From: Phaffia rhodozyma
Lineage: Eukaryota; Basidiomycota; Tremellomycetes; Cystofilobasidiales; Mrakiaceae
Reading direction: 5' to 3'
NCBI GenBank assembly: GCA_014706385.1
Contig: JACGZH010000005.1
Location: 1,178,001 to 1,242,000, forward strand
Length of the DNA: 64,000 bases
A model generated the notes under the pieces. The model saw only the letters and a list, made by a program, of their open reading frames with translations, ran no database searches and was not told the DNA's origin. Shown here one piece after another: positions 1-10,000 of this stretch. Position 1 is the stretch's first letter. Each line of letters opens with the position of its first letter. The position numbers were made by a program, and so were the translations under genes.

Positions 1-3000
1 CTGCCCAAGGAGTTCTGGGGACTGGCCGCCAAGGCGTTTGTGTTCACCAGAAACAAGTCCTGGGTGCAGAAAGTACAAGGTATACCTGAAGAGCGCTGGA
101 CAGGCAAGAAAGTAGACGTCAGTCGGCTTCGTGCGCTCGGCTGTACTGCTTTCTACCACATACCGAACGCAGACAGAAAGCATGCACTGTCGCCAAAGGG
201 TAAGAAGGCAGTCTTTGTCGGCTACGGCGAAGAAAACGGAGTGAAAGGATGGAAAGTATGGGACGAGGCAAAAGCGAAAGTGATCTCGTCAGCGAGTGTC
301 AAATTCTGGGAAGACGACTTCCAAAGAAAAGAAAAAGGATCGACTAACATGATGGAAGACAGCGAGACTGCGTTCGATCAGCCGTGGACAGCAGTCTCGG
401 CTGTGAGAGAGCTGACTCCAGTTGCATCCACCCAGCATCAGCCGACCTATCCTTTGTCCTATTCTTCCAATAGGTATTCCTCTGTTTTGCATCCGGTCAA
501 AACGGAAAGTCGTGAGGCAGGCAGTCAGAACAGTGAAACTGATGAGACTGAGTCGGAGTATGAGAATTCGGACGAAGAGGAGGAGGATGAAGAGGATGCA
601 ACAGAAGAAGAAGAAGAAGAAGAAGAAGAGGATGAACCAGAAGAGGAGGAGGGGGAAGAAGTCGAAGAAAGACAGAGCTCGACGGATAGAGAGTCTGCAG
701 CAGTAGAAGAGCCAGACTCGGAGGGTACCATCATCTATGAACCGAGAAAGGTTGTAAGAGAGCTTACTGATGATCTCGTTCCAGCTCAGACAGACTCAGC
801 AACGGGATCTGTTTCGGACGCATCAGAAGGTGCATCGGAGAGTGCATCAGAGAATGCATCAGAAAGTGTGGCGGAAAGTGTGGCGGAAAGTGATGAAGTC
901 GAAGATTTGCTCGAAGATGCAGCGGAAACCGGTAAAACTGTTTCGAAATCAGCTGAAGAAAGTGTTCCAGATGTTTCTCCAGATACTGTTGCAGGCATCA
1001 CCCTAGATGATACTGTAGATGTCAATCCAGATACTGCTGCAGATACCTTGTCAGGAGTCAGAGCAGAAGGTTTTTCAGGAACCGCTTTAGAAGGTGTTTC
1101 AGATCTTACTTCAGCTGTCTCTTCAGCTATTTCTTCAGCTGTTTCTTCATGTGTTTCTCCAGAGACTACTTTGGCAATCACTCAGGGTTTGGTGTCAGAA
1201 AATGCATCAATCGCCGTATCCGAAAAGGCGCCAGGAACGACTGCAGAAAACGCATCACAAAAGCCTGTAGAAACCACAGCAGAAGATATCTCCGTCAGAA
1301 TAGCAGCACCTTCGCCTCGAGAACAAAGTCTGATCCCAGTCCCAACGCACGGTCCTGGTACATACCGAAAACAACTCGCCCGAGCAGCAGAAACGCCCGC
1401 ACTCCGAAGAAGCACCAGACGATCTGTTCCGGTACAGAAATACTCGAGTTTCCGCCCGGAACACGGAAAACTGGCGATCGGATCTGATGGAAATGATCAT
1501 GGAAATAATCATGGGAAGGATGATGGAAGTAATAATGGAAATGATGGTGGAAATGATGGTGGAAATGATGATGAAAATAACGATTTGTCAACTTCTATTT
1601 TATCTCATTCTGGTAGACCACAGCGTACTGATCCTGAACGCACCTTGCAGAGTGAAGCCGCTTTAGATTCAGAGTTATGTCGAGCATACTTGACGATTCC
1701 ATCCGACGTTCCCAAGACGCTGAAGGCAGCGCTGATGGGAAGGCATCGGAAGGAGTGGGAGGAGGCAGCAAGAAAAGAAATGGAGTCGTTCGGAAAACAC
1801 TCGGTCTACACTCTCGTGCCTCGACCGGCAAACAGGAACACCGTCGGATGTCGTGCTGTTCTGGCAGAAAAGAAGAACACCGAAGGAAAGGTCATCAGAA
1901 GGAAAGTCCGTTTTGTTGCGCAAGGGTTCAGTCAGCGACCTGGCGTCGACTTTGACGAGACCTACGCACCCGTCGTCAAGTTTGCTACCCTTCGTTTACT
2001 TTTTGCGAAAGCAGCCGAACACGACTGGGACATCCACCAGATGGATGTCGAGACCGCGTTCCTCTATGGGGACCTGAAAGAAGAGGTGTATATGCGGCAG
2101 CCACCTGGCTTCGAAGAAAAGGGAAAGGAAGACTATGTATGTAAGCTTCACAAAGGACTGTATGGCCTGAAACAGGCAGCGCGAGAATGGAATAACAAGC
2201 TCCATACCTCTCTTGCTTCCATAGGCTTCGTCCGAGACCCATCCGACTATGGGCACTACATCCTCAGACAGGATGGAGAAGACCTTCATCTGGCAGTATA
2301 TGTTGATGATCTCGGTTTGTTTGCCGAAAAGGGTGGCCGATTGTTGGGAAATGTAAAGAAGGAACTCGAGTCCCGGTTCACCATGAAGGACATGGGCGAG
2401 ATGGCCTTCTGTTTGGGACTCAGAGTCACCAGGGACAGAACCAAACGCACGGTCAGCATCGATCAGCTACCATACATCGAAGAGATGGTCAAGAAGTTCG
2501 AAGACAGGGAGACATACCCTGTGTGGACACCCGGCATGGTGTCTGTCGATCTCTCAAAGGAGATGTCACCGAAGAACGCTGAGGAGGAGGAAGAAATGAA
2601 GGACAAGCCGTATGTCAGCCTTCTCGGCTCACTCCTTTGGCTCACCATGGTCACCAGGCCGGACCTCGCATACTCCGTGTCCAGACTGGCATCGTTCTCG
2701 TCCAACCCAGGACCAAGACACTGGAAAGCTCTGCAGAGAGTACTGACCTATGCTAAGTCCACCAAAGCTCTTTCGCTGACCTATGGAACAGCCGTACACT
2801 CACTTGCTGTGTATTCCGATGCAGACTATGCTTCAGATGTGGATGATAGAAGGTGTCACTCATCCTATGTGGCGATGGTAAACGGAGGAGCGGTCAGCTG
2901 GGCGTCAAAGAAGCAAGCGATGGTAGTGCTATCGACATGCGAAGCGGAATACGTGGCACTTACTATGGCAGCGAAGGAAGTCGGCTGGTTGCGGGAAGTG

Positions 3001-3138
3001 CTTGCTTTCATGGCCGATCCGACAGGAACACTCGACGTGACGACGATGGAGCCGACTCGGATCTACGAAGACAATCAGGGAGCGATCGCGTTAGCCAACA
3101 ATCCAGACACCCATTCCAGATCGAAATATTGGATATAG
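1..3138 (+). CDS. Ty1/copia Pol polyprotein, C-terminal part (integrase end, RT, RNase H)
   Basis: The frame is open from base 1, so the element starts left of the window. It begins in the integrase core (FWGLAAKAFVFTRNKS-like), followed by an integrase C-terminal segment (LGCTAFYHIP, then KAVFVGYGEENGVKGWKVWD). About residues 170-540 are low complexity: a long Glu/Asp run, SES/VAES-type repeats and a Gly/Asn/Asp/His tract. The RVT_2 reverse transcriptase follows (DVETAFLYGDL, GLYGLKQAAREW, and an intact YVDD at about 2300). RNase H carries SDADYASD, STCEAEY and EDNQGAIALAN. The frame stops abnormally at HSRSK followed by YWI, where copia elements normally continue HSRSKHIDI; the change coincides with the start of an LTR-like sequence at about 3127, so this copy was cut by a later insertion or rearrangement. 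It looks recently active but is truncated. Confidence 0.9.
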   Translation: MPKEFWGLAAKAFVFTRNKSWVQKVQGIPEERWTGKKVDVSRLRALGCTAFYHIPNADRKHALSPKGKKAVFVGYGEENGVKGWKVWDEAKAKVISSASVKFWEDDFQRKEKGSTNMMEDSETAFDQPWTAVSAVRELTPVASTQHQPTYPLSYSSNRYSSVLHPVKTESREAGSQNSETDETESEYENSDEEEEDEEDATEEEEEEEEEDEPEEEEGEEVEERQSSTDRESAAVEEPDSEGTIIYEPRKVVRELTDDLVPAQTDSATGSVSDASEGASESASENASESVAESVAESDEVEDLLEDAAETGKTVSKSAEESVPDVSPDTVAGITLDDTVDVNPDTAADTLSGVRAEGFSGTALEGVSDLTSAVSSAISSAVSSCVSPETTLAITQGLVSENASIAVSEKAPGTTAENASQKPVETTAEDISVRIAAPSPREQSLIPVPTHGPGTYRKQLARAAETPALRRSTRRSVPVQKYSSFRPEHGKLAIGSDGNDHGNNHGKDDGSNNGNDGGNDGGNDDENNDLSTSILSHSGRPQRTDPERTLQSEAALDSELCRAYLTIPSDVPKTLKAALMGRHRKEWEEAARKEMESFGKHSVYTLVPRPANRNTVGCRAVLAEKKNTEGKVIRRKVRFVAQGFSQRPGVDFDETYAPVVKFATLRLLFAKAAEHDWDIHQMDVETAFLYGDLKEEVYMRQPPGFEEKGKEDYVCKLHKGLYGLKQAAREWNNKLHTSLASIGFVRDPSDYGHYILRQDGEDLHLAVYVDDLGLFAEKGGRLLGNVKKELESRFTMKDMGEMAFCLGLRVTRDRTKRTVSIDQLPYIEEMVKKFEDRETYPVWTPGMVSVDLSKEMSPKNAEEEEEMKDKPYVSLLGSLLWLTMVTRPDLAYSVSRLASFSSNPGPRHWKALQRVLTYAKSTKALSLTYGTAVHSLAVYSDADYASDVDDRRCHSSYVAMVNGGAVSWASKKQAMVVLSTCEAEYVALTMAAKEVGWLREVLAFMADPTGTLDVTTMEPTRIYEDNQGAIALANNPDTHSRSKYWI

Positions 3139-3605
3139 CAGTCTAGACATCAACCGTAAAGTGATGCGAGTTGGTTCACTTTTCTATCTCTTTGCTTTCT
3201 CCTTCAACATTTTATTTCATCTCTACATCATTTCTATTTTTCTACATCATCTTTATCTCACTTCTGTCTCGTTTTATTTCCGTTCTACTTTCTTTCCATC
3301 TTGCTTCCATCTCGTTTCTCTTTCGTTTGCATCTTGGTGATCTTGTATATACAGTAGCTACTTTGTTTCCTTTTCCTTTCTTCTTTCTGGTTCTCGCAAC
3401 CAACTTACTCACTGTGTGTGTGTGTATTCTTGTTGAGAGAATCAGGGGATCAGAGAACCAGTTTGAGAGAACTAGTAATCGGGTCTATCTATTGAGGAAA
3501 CCTTTCTAGCCCAACGAGAGAAACACCATTGAGGCATTCGGAAACTGGAAGTACATTGTTGTCTGTGTGACTCCACCATTAGAATATCACAAAGTACTCC
3601 CTAAT
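3127..3605 (+). repeat. LTR, family C, left arm
   Basis: This matches the reverse complement of 4462-4984, including the opening block, the pyrimidine-rich stretch at 3180-3330, the gttggttcacttttctatct block, the (tg)n tract at about 3412-3425 and the terminal ctccctaatt block. The central part near 3430-3560 is diverged. It interrupts the copia RNase H domain on its left. Confidence 0.7.
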
Positions 3606-4360
3606 TTTATTACATACTGCTGGCAGTGGTAACATTGCCGGTGGTTGGAGACCTGTCGAGGGTATGTGTTCGGATGTGTGTTCGGGTATGTGTTCAAATA
3701 TGTGTTCGGATAGTAAGCTCGCTCGATCCTCGGCTCCTCCTCCCTGACTCGGGCGACGAGCGCAACGGGTACTTGCTTCTCGATAGCATGGAGTTTCGTC
3801 ATAAACGTCAGGCCAAACCGGACGTTGGGCAGCGTCAAGTCCCACGAGTCCATCAGAGCGACTCTTGCATTCTCGTACGTTCCGTCCTTCAGTCCGTTTA
3901 GTATCGTCTGGATATGGTCGCCGTCAGAGATATCCTTTCCGAGCGTCCGCAAAGTCTTTCGGTGTGAGTCCAGCTCGTCTAGGTACTCGACTGCCTTTCC
4001 AGGCAGGCACTTTGTCTGCATATACTTTCTTTGCGCATGGGCCAGTTTCGCTTCGGTCGGCATGCCGTATGCTTCGCTCAACGTGGTCATAAGAAGGATG
4101 GGATTGTCCCGCTGATCCCTACTGATCCCCTGGATGACGCCGAGGCTCAGTCTGAACAGAATGATCGACAGCACTTTGTTCCGCGCTGCATCCCACGCTC
4201 GGTACGTGGCAAGATCGGTTGCATCAGGACAAGAGATGGCAGGCTTTCCTTCGTCTGTAGTCTGGATATAGCGGTGGAGGTTTTCTCCCATGAGAACGAT
4301 CTCGATCTGGTTCTCCCACGCGGTGTACTCCTCCGAGGAGTTGAGGATGATAGGTTCCAT
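3587..4360 (-). pseudogene. copia Gag, truncated at the zinc knuckle
   Basis: The minus-strand frame of 257 codons starts MEPIILNSSEEYTAWENQIE and continues with typical copia Gag (UBN2-type) features: YRAWDAARNKVLSIILFRLS, then LAHAQRKYMQTKCLPGKAVE and HIQTILNGLKDG. A PNTYLNTYPNTHPNTYP tract precedes the zinc knuckle, which begins CYHCQQ and then breaks into unrelated sequence (YVIKLGSTL, stop) exactly where the left LTR arm begins. The remaining knuckle, protease, integrase and RT are absent. Its role would be the nucleocapsid protein of a copia element; this copy cannot make a complete one. Confidence 0.8.
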
Positions 4361-4449
4361 TGGAGTGGCAGTGGTGTTTGTTGTAGTGATTTTTGATGAT
4401 ATCGCAAGGGCTCCTTTGGAATGTTTTATTGTGGAAACGGCTTTAAGCC

Positions 4450-4461
4450 GGGCTCATAACC
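4450..4461 (-). other. Primer-binding site matching the tRNA-iMet anticodon arm
   Basis: On the minus strand, a few bases after the end of the family C LTR, lies ggttatgagccc. It is complementary to gggctcataacc, the anticodon stem-loop sequence of eukaryotic initiator tRNA-Met. Priming from an internal half of initiator tRNA is established for Drosophila copia and yeast Ty5. Its place between the LTR and the Gag start fits a PBS. Confidence 0.65.
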
Positions 4462-4984
4462 TAATAGAATTAGGGAGCTCTTTGGGATATTTTTTTTGAT
4501 AAAGTTGCTTGAACGAGAATCCGGTTTTTCTCTCCGACTAAGTTTCTGGTCTCTGATTCTCTTAATCGGGAATCTGTCTCGTCTTCTCTATTGTTTCTCG
4601 GAGACAGCCGATTCGTTTAGGCAATGGAATCTAATTCTAATTCTCATTCTCTAATCCCCTAATTCTCTAGTTCTCTCAAACTATTGTGCACACACACAGT
4701 GAGCAAGTTGGTTGCGAGAACCAGAAAGAAGAAAGGAAAAGGAAACAAAGTAGCTACTGTATATACAAGATCACCAAGATGCAAACGAAAGAGAAACGAG
4801 ATGGAAGCAAGATGGAAAGAAAGTAGAACGGAAATAAAACGAGACAGAAGTGAGATAAAGATGATGTAGAAAAATAGAAATGATGTAGAGATGAAATAAA
4901 ATGTTGAAGGAGAAAGCAAAGAGATAGAAAAGTGAACCAACGCGCAACACTCGGTGGTTGATGTCTAGACTGCTATATCCAATA
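4462..4984 (-). repeat. LTR, family C, right arm (5' LTR of the Gag fragment)
   Basis: This is the reverse-oriented copy of the LTR at 3127-3605. On the minus strand it is followed by the tRNA-iMet-like PBS and then Gag, so it is the 5' LTR of that element. It includes the inverse of the pyrimidine-rich stretch (purine-rich at 4700-4930 on the plus strand). Confidence 0.7.
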
Positions 4985-4994
4985 GCACCATCAT

Positions 4995-5212
4995 GACCGC
5001 ACAGCTGTGCTCTATCGTCCCATATTGTTATCTCATATCCTGTACTTTTTCGGCTTTCCTTCGCATTGACTCGGCTCCACCAGCCAGCTTGCTGTATATG
5101 ACTCCTTCCTTCTTCCCATCTCCTTCTTGCACCTCAGTCGTCACCAGAACTACAGTCTGGTATACTGAGTCATTCGTTCTGTATTCTCTCTCGACAGAAC
5201 TCTTAATCTTAT
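4995..5212 (+). repeat. LTR, family B, 3' portion
   Basis: Blocks such as cggctttccttcgc, acctcagtcgtcaccagaac, gtctggtatactg and the terminal agaactcttaatctta resemble the solo LTR at 19812-20299 (cggctttcttcgc, acctcagtcatctccag, gtctggtatactg, agaactcatactcttaa). The 5' part is missing, and it abuts a family A LTR piece on its right. Confidence 0.55.
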
Positions 5213-5463
5213 TATTATCATCTATGTACCTAAGCCTTAGCTAGCGCACTCTGCCAGCTGGCATACCTCTTTTCTTCTCTTTCCTTCTCTTTTTCTTTTT
5301 CTTTTTCTCCTTCCTCAGCAATTACCATAACTGTTTCGTTGGTGCTGAGGTTGGTTTTCTTCTGTCTTTATGTTGTTAACGCTTTCCATACAAATATGCT
5401 TACAGAACGATTGTCATTAGATTACTTTAACTTGATTTCTCAGCAATACGAAACCGTATGTGC
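5213..5463 (+). repeat. LTR, family A, 5'-truncated
   Basis: It shares with the LTRs at 6854-7097 and 22258-22479 the block agccttagctagcgcactct, the pyrimidine run, ttcctcagcaatta, the ctgtttcgttggtgctgag block and the end cagcaatacgaaaccgtatg. It is joined directly to the pol fragment starting at 5468, so the usual leader, Gag, protease and integrase are gone. It also carries an extra AT-rich stretch (about 5370-5430) that the other copies lack. Confidence 0.65.
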
Positions 5464-5467
5464 CCTT

Positions 5468-6518
5468 AGCTGATAACTGTATCTTTATTGGCGAACGATA
5501 CAGAACAAGGGTCATGCTCATGCTTTATGTTGTTGATTTTGTAGTGGCAGGCACAGATAGAGCGGTTGCCGACGTGTTTGATGATATTGGCCGAGAGTTC
5601 GAAGTTGACGATAGAGGTGATCTCAACCCGGGGTCGCTACTAGGGATGGAGTTCACCAGAGATAGACCAAACGGGACGATCAGCATCTCTCAGAAGTCAT
5701 ACATCGAGGACGTACTCGACCGGTTTGACTCGACCTCGATCACCCCTCGCCGGATCCCGATGCAGCCTGACCTCCAGCTATGGGAGTCAGACGCACCGAA
5801 ACCAAACGAAGGGCTCCAGAAGCGATATCAGGAACTAGTGGGATGTTTGACTTACCTGGTGACGTGCACGAGGTATGATATCGCTTATTCGGTCGGAGTG
5901 CTTGCCCGTTTCTGTTCGAACCCTGCACAAGTCCATATGGAAGCAGCTCAGCGGGTGTTGGCCTATCTAGCATGCACAAAGCAGTTTGCACTCACCATCG
6001 GAGGGAAAGCAAGCAAGATGCGACCGGCAATCGAGCTGTTCACCGACTCGGATCATGCTGGTGACAAAGAAACAAGAAAGTCAGTCACGGGGATCATGGT
6101 CTTCGTGTTTGGAGCTCTTGTTTACTGGAAAAGCAAGAAGATACCTTCCATCACGAAATCATCATGGGAGTCCGAGGATGTGGCTCTGTCTCAAGGAGCA
6201 TCTCAAGTCGTGTGGATTAGGATGCTGTTGGGACAGCTCGGCTACTCGATCCCGACTGCTGTTGCCAAGTCGGACAACCAAGGAGCGATTGCGTCAGTCA
6301 AGAGTGGTCAGCTCCATCACCGGTCGAAACACATCGATGTGGGATACAAGTATGCGAGGGACTTACACAGAGAAGGCGTGCTGGACCTCGGATGGGTCCG
6401 AACGAAGGAGATGCCGGCAGATATGCTGACGAAGGCGTTGCCGAGGGAGACGTACGAGCACCTGAGGCTCAAGGGAGGACTCCACGGTCGAGTCGGAGTC
6501 AGGAAGATGGACGAGTGA
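5468..6518 (+). pseudogene. copia Pol fragment: C-terminal RT and RNase H
   Basis: This reproduces the last roughly 350 codons of the full-length element at 14564-18922, starting in the RT just before the catalytic box (DNCIFIGERYRTRV) and running through RNase H (FTDSDHAGD, SWESEDVAL, SDNQGAIASV) to the same stop after RKMDE. The catalytic box reads YVVD, as in the full-length copy. It begins immediately after an LTR end, so it cannot encode an autonomous element. It is part of the 1,630-bp inverted repeat. Confidence 0.9.
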
Positions 6519-6546
6519 ACGGATGGATGGATGGATGGATGGATGG
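6518..6546 (+). repeat. (atgg)n microsatellite after the copia stop codon
   Basis: Seven or so tandem tggatgga-type tetranucleotides follow the pol stop codon. The identical array is present in inverted orientation at about 14536-14564, at the 3' end of the full-length element. Confidence 0.85.
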
Positions 6547-6853
6547 GTCAACTGTTGAGAGAAGTAAAGAGGTGATGGTAGTGGCCGGGAGAAGAGAATG
6601 CAGTTGCAAGGCACGAGGTGAACAAGAGCGTTTCCCGTTGTGTCTTGAGTCGCGTCGAGTTTTCTACCTTGGTTTTCTTCATTTTCTTCATTTTCCTGAT
6701 TTTCTCCTTTTTCTCGATTTTGCACTCTTCATCTTTTTCCGCGCATTTCTTTCGTGCTACCGCATCTTTCACCTTTGCTTTCATCATCCCAACCGTCATT
6801 CATCATGTTTCATAAGCAGGAACAATGAGTCGGAGTGTTGAGAGTACTTGAGT

Positions 6854-7097
6854 TGTTGAGAAGACTTGGATCTGGTGCATTCGTTTCTGCTTATCATTTA
6901 TGTATCTAAGCCTTAGCTAGCGCACTCTGTCAGCTGGCGTACTTCTCTTCTTTTCCGTCCTCCTCTTTTTCTTTTTTGCTTTGTCTTTCCTGTTTTCTGT
7001 TTCTCCTTCCTTAGCATTTGCGATAACTGTTTCGTTGGTGCTAAGTCAAGAATTGTTTTTCTATTCTATTCCACAGCAACATGAAACCGTGTTTGCT
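6854..7097 (+). repeat. LTR, family A (3' LTR of the pol fragment)
   Basis: It starts tgttgagaagacttggatct and ends gaaaccgtgtttgct. It matches the LTR at 13985-14228 (inverted) and more distantly 22258-22479. The start is tg, as usual for LTRs; the exact end is set by where the two inverted copies stop matching. Confidence 0.75.
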
Positions 7098-10000
7098 GTT
7101 AATCTACTCGTTGCCTGCAACATGTTCTTTTTTAGACTCTTGTACATCAATTTTAGACATCGACCACTCCGCCAATTATGATAATAATTGGCTAAGAATG
7201 TTTGTTGCACGTTGCCGGCGATGCTGGGTTGCCAAATGCAGGTAGCCATTGCCATCGCAGTCACATCGCACACACAGGTTGGTTCATCTTGCGAACATCA
7301 TGAAAACGTTTCTGTGGCCTTTGTCACAGTAGCAAGAATATGTGCTCAAGTCGCTCATCTATACTCATTTTGTGGTGTAGTTACCGGCAATCGATGATGA
7401 TCTTACACTGGCGGCCGAGTAAGTCATAGCATTGCAGGACATGTCTCACCACTGATCTGTTCAACATCCAACTCATTGGGAAAAGGCACGAATGCAGCGC
7501 AAACGACCTTGCACACTGACAAGCTACCGCTCACTATGTCCATTGTGCAATCAAGGCGTTGAACTGTAATTGTCGGTATGTCATATACCGGGTTAACGTC
7601 GTAAGTATCACCATCTGCGCAAAGTTGTATTTCATTTCGCTTTTCGTATTGTAATGAGGATGGTCGGAAGTACCTCAATCTGCAGGGAACAATGAAAAGA
7701 AAGATCTTTCGAGCCAGTACATCCAATTTGTCTTTCTTCGTAGAAGAAACAAATGCCCAACAGATCGATACATTTCTCTGATGCACAAACGGAAGAGACA
7801 CACAAACCGGATCTGGCTGGGCCTTGAGCCTGAATGAGATTAGAACGGTAGCCGGGCATGATCATGTTTGGGCGCCAAACGAACAGTACAAATCACCGCT
7901 GACCATAGTTTGATGCATTGATTAGTCTTCCACACGAGTATGACAGAAAAATCGTATATGCACTTTCATCCGTTTCATGTTAGTTATGCATCCGACATGA
8001 CTATACAAGCTCTACTACCTGCTGGTGAATAGAAGTCTGTCAAGCCTAGCCATGGACCATCCACATCACAGGCTTGCTCGGTAGAAAAATACAGCAATCG
8101 CGACAAATGATGCCCATAAGCGATGATGTTATTCTTTCTTGGTTGATAGGCCGACCGTGCACCATGATGTTCCAATTGTCATGCTGTTAGTGGGCTGCAG
8201 GTACACATATTTATCCTTACAACAGCCACTCTTATAATGAAGTCAACACGCATCACAAGTACTGACTCTATTTCAGTGAGAATTGAGACCCCGACGATCA
8301 GCCAGATCGCATAACTCAGCTGCGATTCTAAAAAAGCGCTCTTGTGGCAAACAGATGGACTGACCCAGTACCAACTGCTGTCAGCAACCATCAGACGTAC
8401 GAGTCTGATGGACGAGATGTACAGTAAAGGCTGAAAACTTTCGAGCCATCCAGGCTTTCAGTGTGTGATTGATAGACAAGATATCAGCAACTGGCTTGAA
8501 TGACCCATTCTTCATGTTCAGACATGCTGCTGACGGCGACGACTACGACTGTTCTAACCGCCGTCACGACTATCCGCTCACTTTGCCTTCATCATATGTT
8601 GTGATATATACACCAGCTGGAGCGGCGTGTGCATCATATGCGTCAGCTGGTCCACAGCCAGAGATCACTGGAAAAGTGTGAAGCAACGTCAGGTAGTTAC
8701 TGTGAAGTAGCTGCCGTGAGGTAGCTGCCGACAGGTATAACGCGCCACATCTGTTGTTGATGGACACGCTTTATGCATGCCGTTGTGCGCATGCAATATG
8801 ACGGTGGGATGCCAGTAGGTGCGTTGTTCAGGCGTCGGCTGTGGTTGCATTCTTGTGAATGCTTGCCGGTCTCAGTGCGATGGTCTGTCACACGTTTTCT
8901 CAGCTGCTGCAAAGTGGCTTTTGCGCCATCAGCGTGTATGAGAATCACTCGAAGGACCTCGAGCAACAAGCTGGTCTCACGATATGTGCGTCAACGCTGA
9001 TCCCAAACACCATTGTGTACATGCCCGGCACGAAGGCTCGTTTAGACAAGGACCACGTGCCCTCAGTGTCAATGCACTTGCGAAGCTCAGTGAACGCTGT
9101 CATGTTGCCGTGCGACACGCGCAATTCTTGCCTTTAGCAAGCTCTGACGATCTGAGCTGGAGAAATCTGCACACGACGGGGACGAACGACAGACACAGGC
9201 AAGAAGCCTCGTCGGATATCTACATTCAGCTTTACGCCCTCACCGACTACAAGCCTGATGCCAGTCGCAGCGTGGCACAGCTTGTAATCTGCCGCGATGA
9301 GCATGCTCTGAGCGTGCATAACTACGACCCTGATGAGTAGCATGCTACTACTTTGTGAAGGACCAACACAGTCACGTACCAGAGCGCTAAGCATGAGTCG
9401 CCACGCTTTTGCATACGACATTGATGTCGATAGCATGAGACATGCCATTTACGGCTCTCGGTACCCGCCATTACGTGATGTGCATGTGCAATTGTGCTGC
9501 AGAACATCGTCGATCTGATGAGCATAAGCCAGGAGGAAATAAGTGAACAACGTCAGACAAAGAAATATGAACGCGAGTGTACGATGCGGTCTGCTAAGTA
9601 GGAGGATGAGAGCGAACTCCACTGCGCACGGCATTGAGAGGAGGAAGGGGACATCCGGACCAGCTTGCAACGATCTGTCACAGATGCATCAGCCTCCTGT
9701 GTCCAGCGCCCAACATGCGAAACATCGACATGGGTAGTCAGTACGAAGACAACTCCAGAATCTTTTCTTGGGCGTGCTTGCAACAATCAGTACACATCAC
9801 CGCACCCGCCACCGAGCCATGATTGCCGCCCAACACTCTGTCACGTCGATGCGTATGGCCCGATGCTGTCGCAACAGCAACAGAGTCGACTGGGCCGTCG
9901 GCAAGAAGTGTATGGTCACTGACCTCGATCTGAAGCAAAACAAGCTATGTACGTTGACGCAGATCTGCATGAAGTCTGTTGAGCATATTGGTATCCAATG

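Larger units (their letters stand above)
3127..4984. mobile_element. Fold-back structure: two inverted copia LTRs around a truncated Gag
   Basis: The left end (3127, reading right) and the right end (4984, reading left on the minus strand) start with the same sequence, tattggatatagcagtctag, and stay alignable for about 480-520 bp until a shared ctccctaatt block at about 3595-3605 and about 4462-4475. The two arms are therefore two copies of one LTR in opposite orientation. Between them lies a minus-strand Gag reading frame. The right arm plus Gag is a normal 5' half of a copia element on the minus strand; the left arm is in the wrong orientation to be its 3' LTR. The bases outside the two ends do not match, so no target-site duplication is visible and the structure is probably a rearrangement product. 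Confidence 0.75.
5468..7097 (+). repeat. Left arm of 1,630-bp inverted repeat
   Basis: It runs from agctgataactg (5468) to gtttgct (7097) and matches the reverse complement of 13985-15614. Both arms are exactly 1,630 bp, and every translated segment I compared (about 350, 149 and 120 residues) is the same, so there are no indels and few or no substitutions. The arm contains the pol fragment, its 3' flank and a family A LTR. Confidence 0.9.

Noticed and set aside
422..706. Lysine/arginine-rich frame inside the copia linker
   Set aside because: It is a shifted reading of the Glu-rich repeat in the copia polyprotein; no start context or homology.
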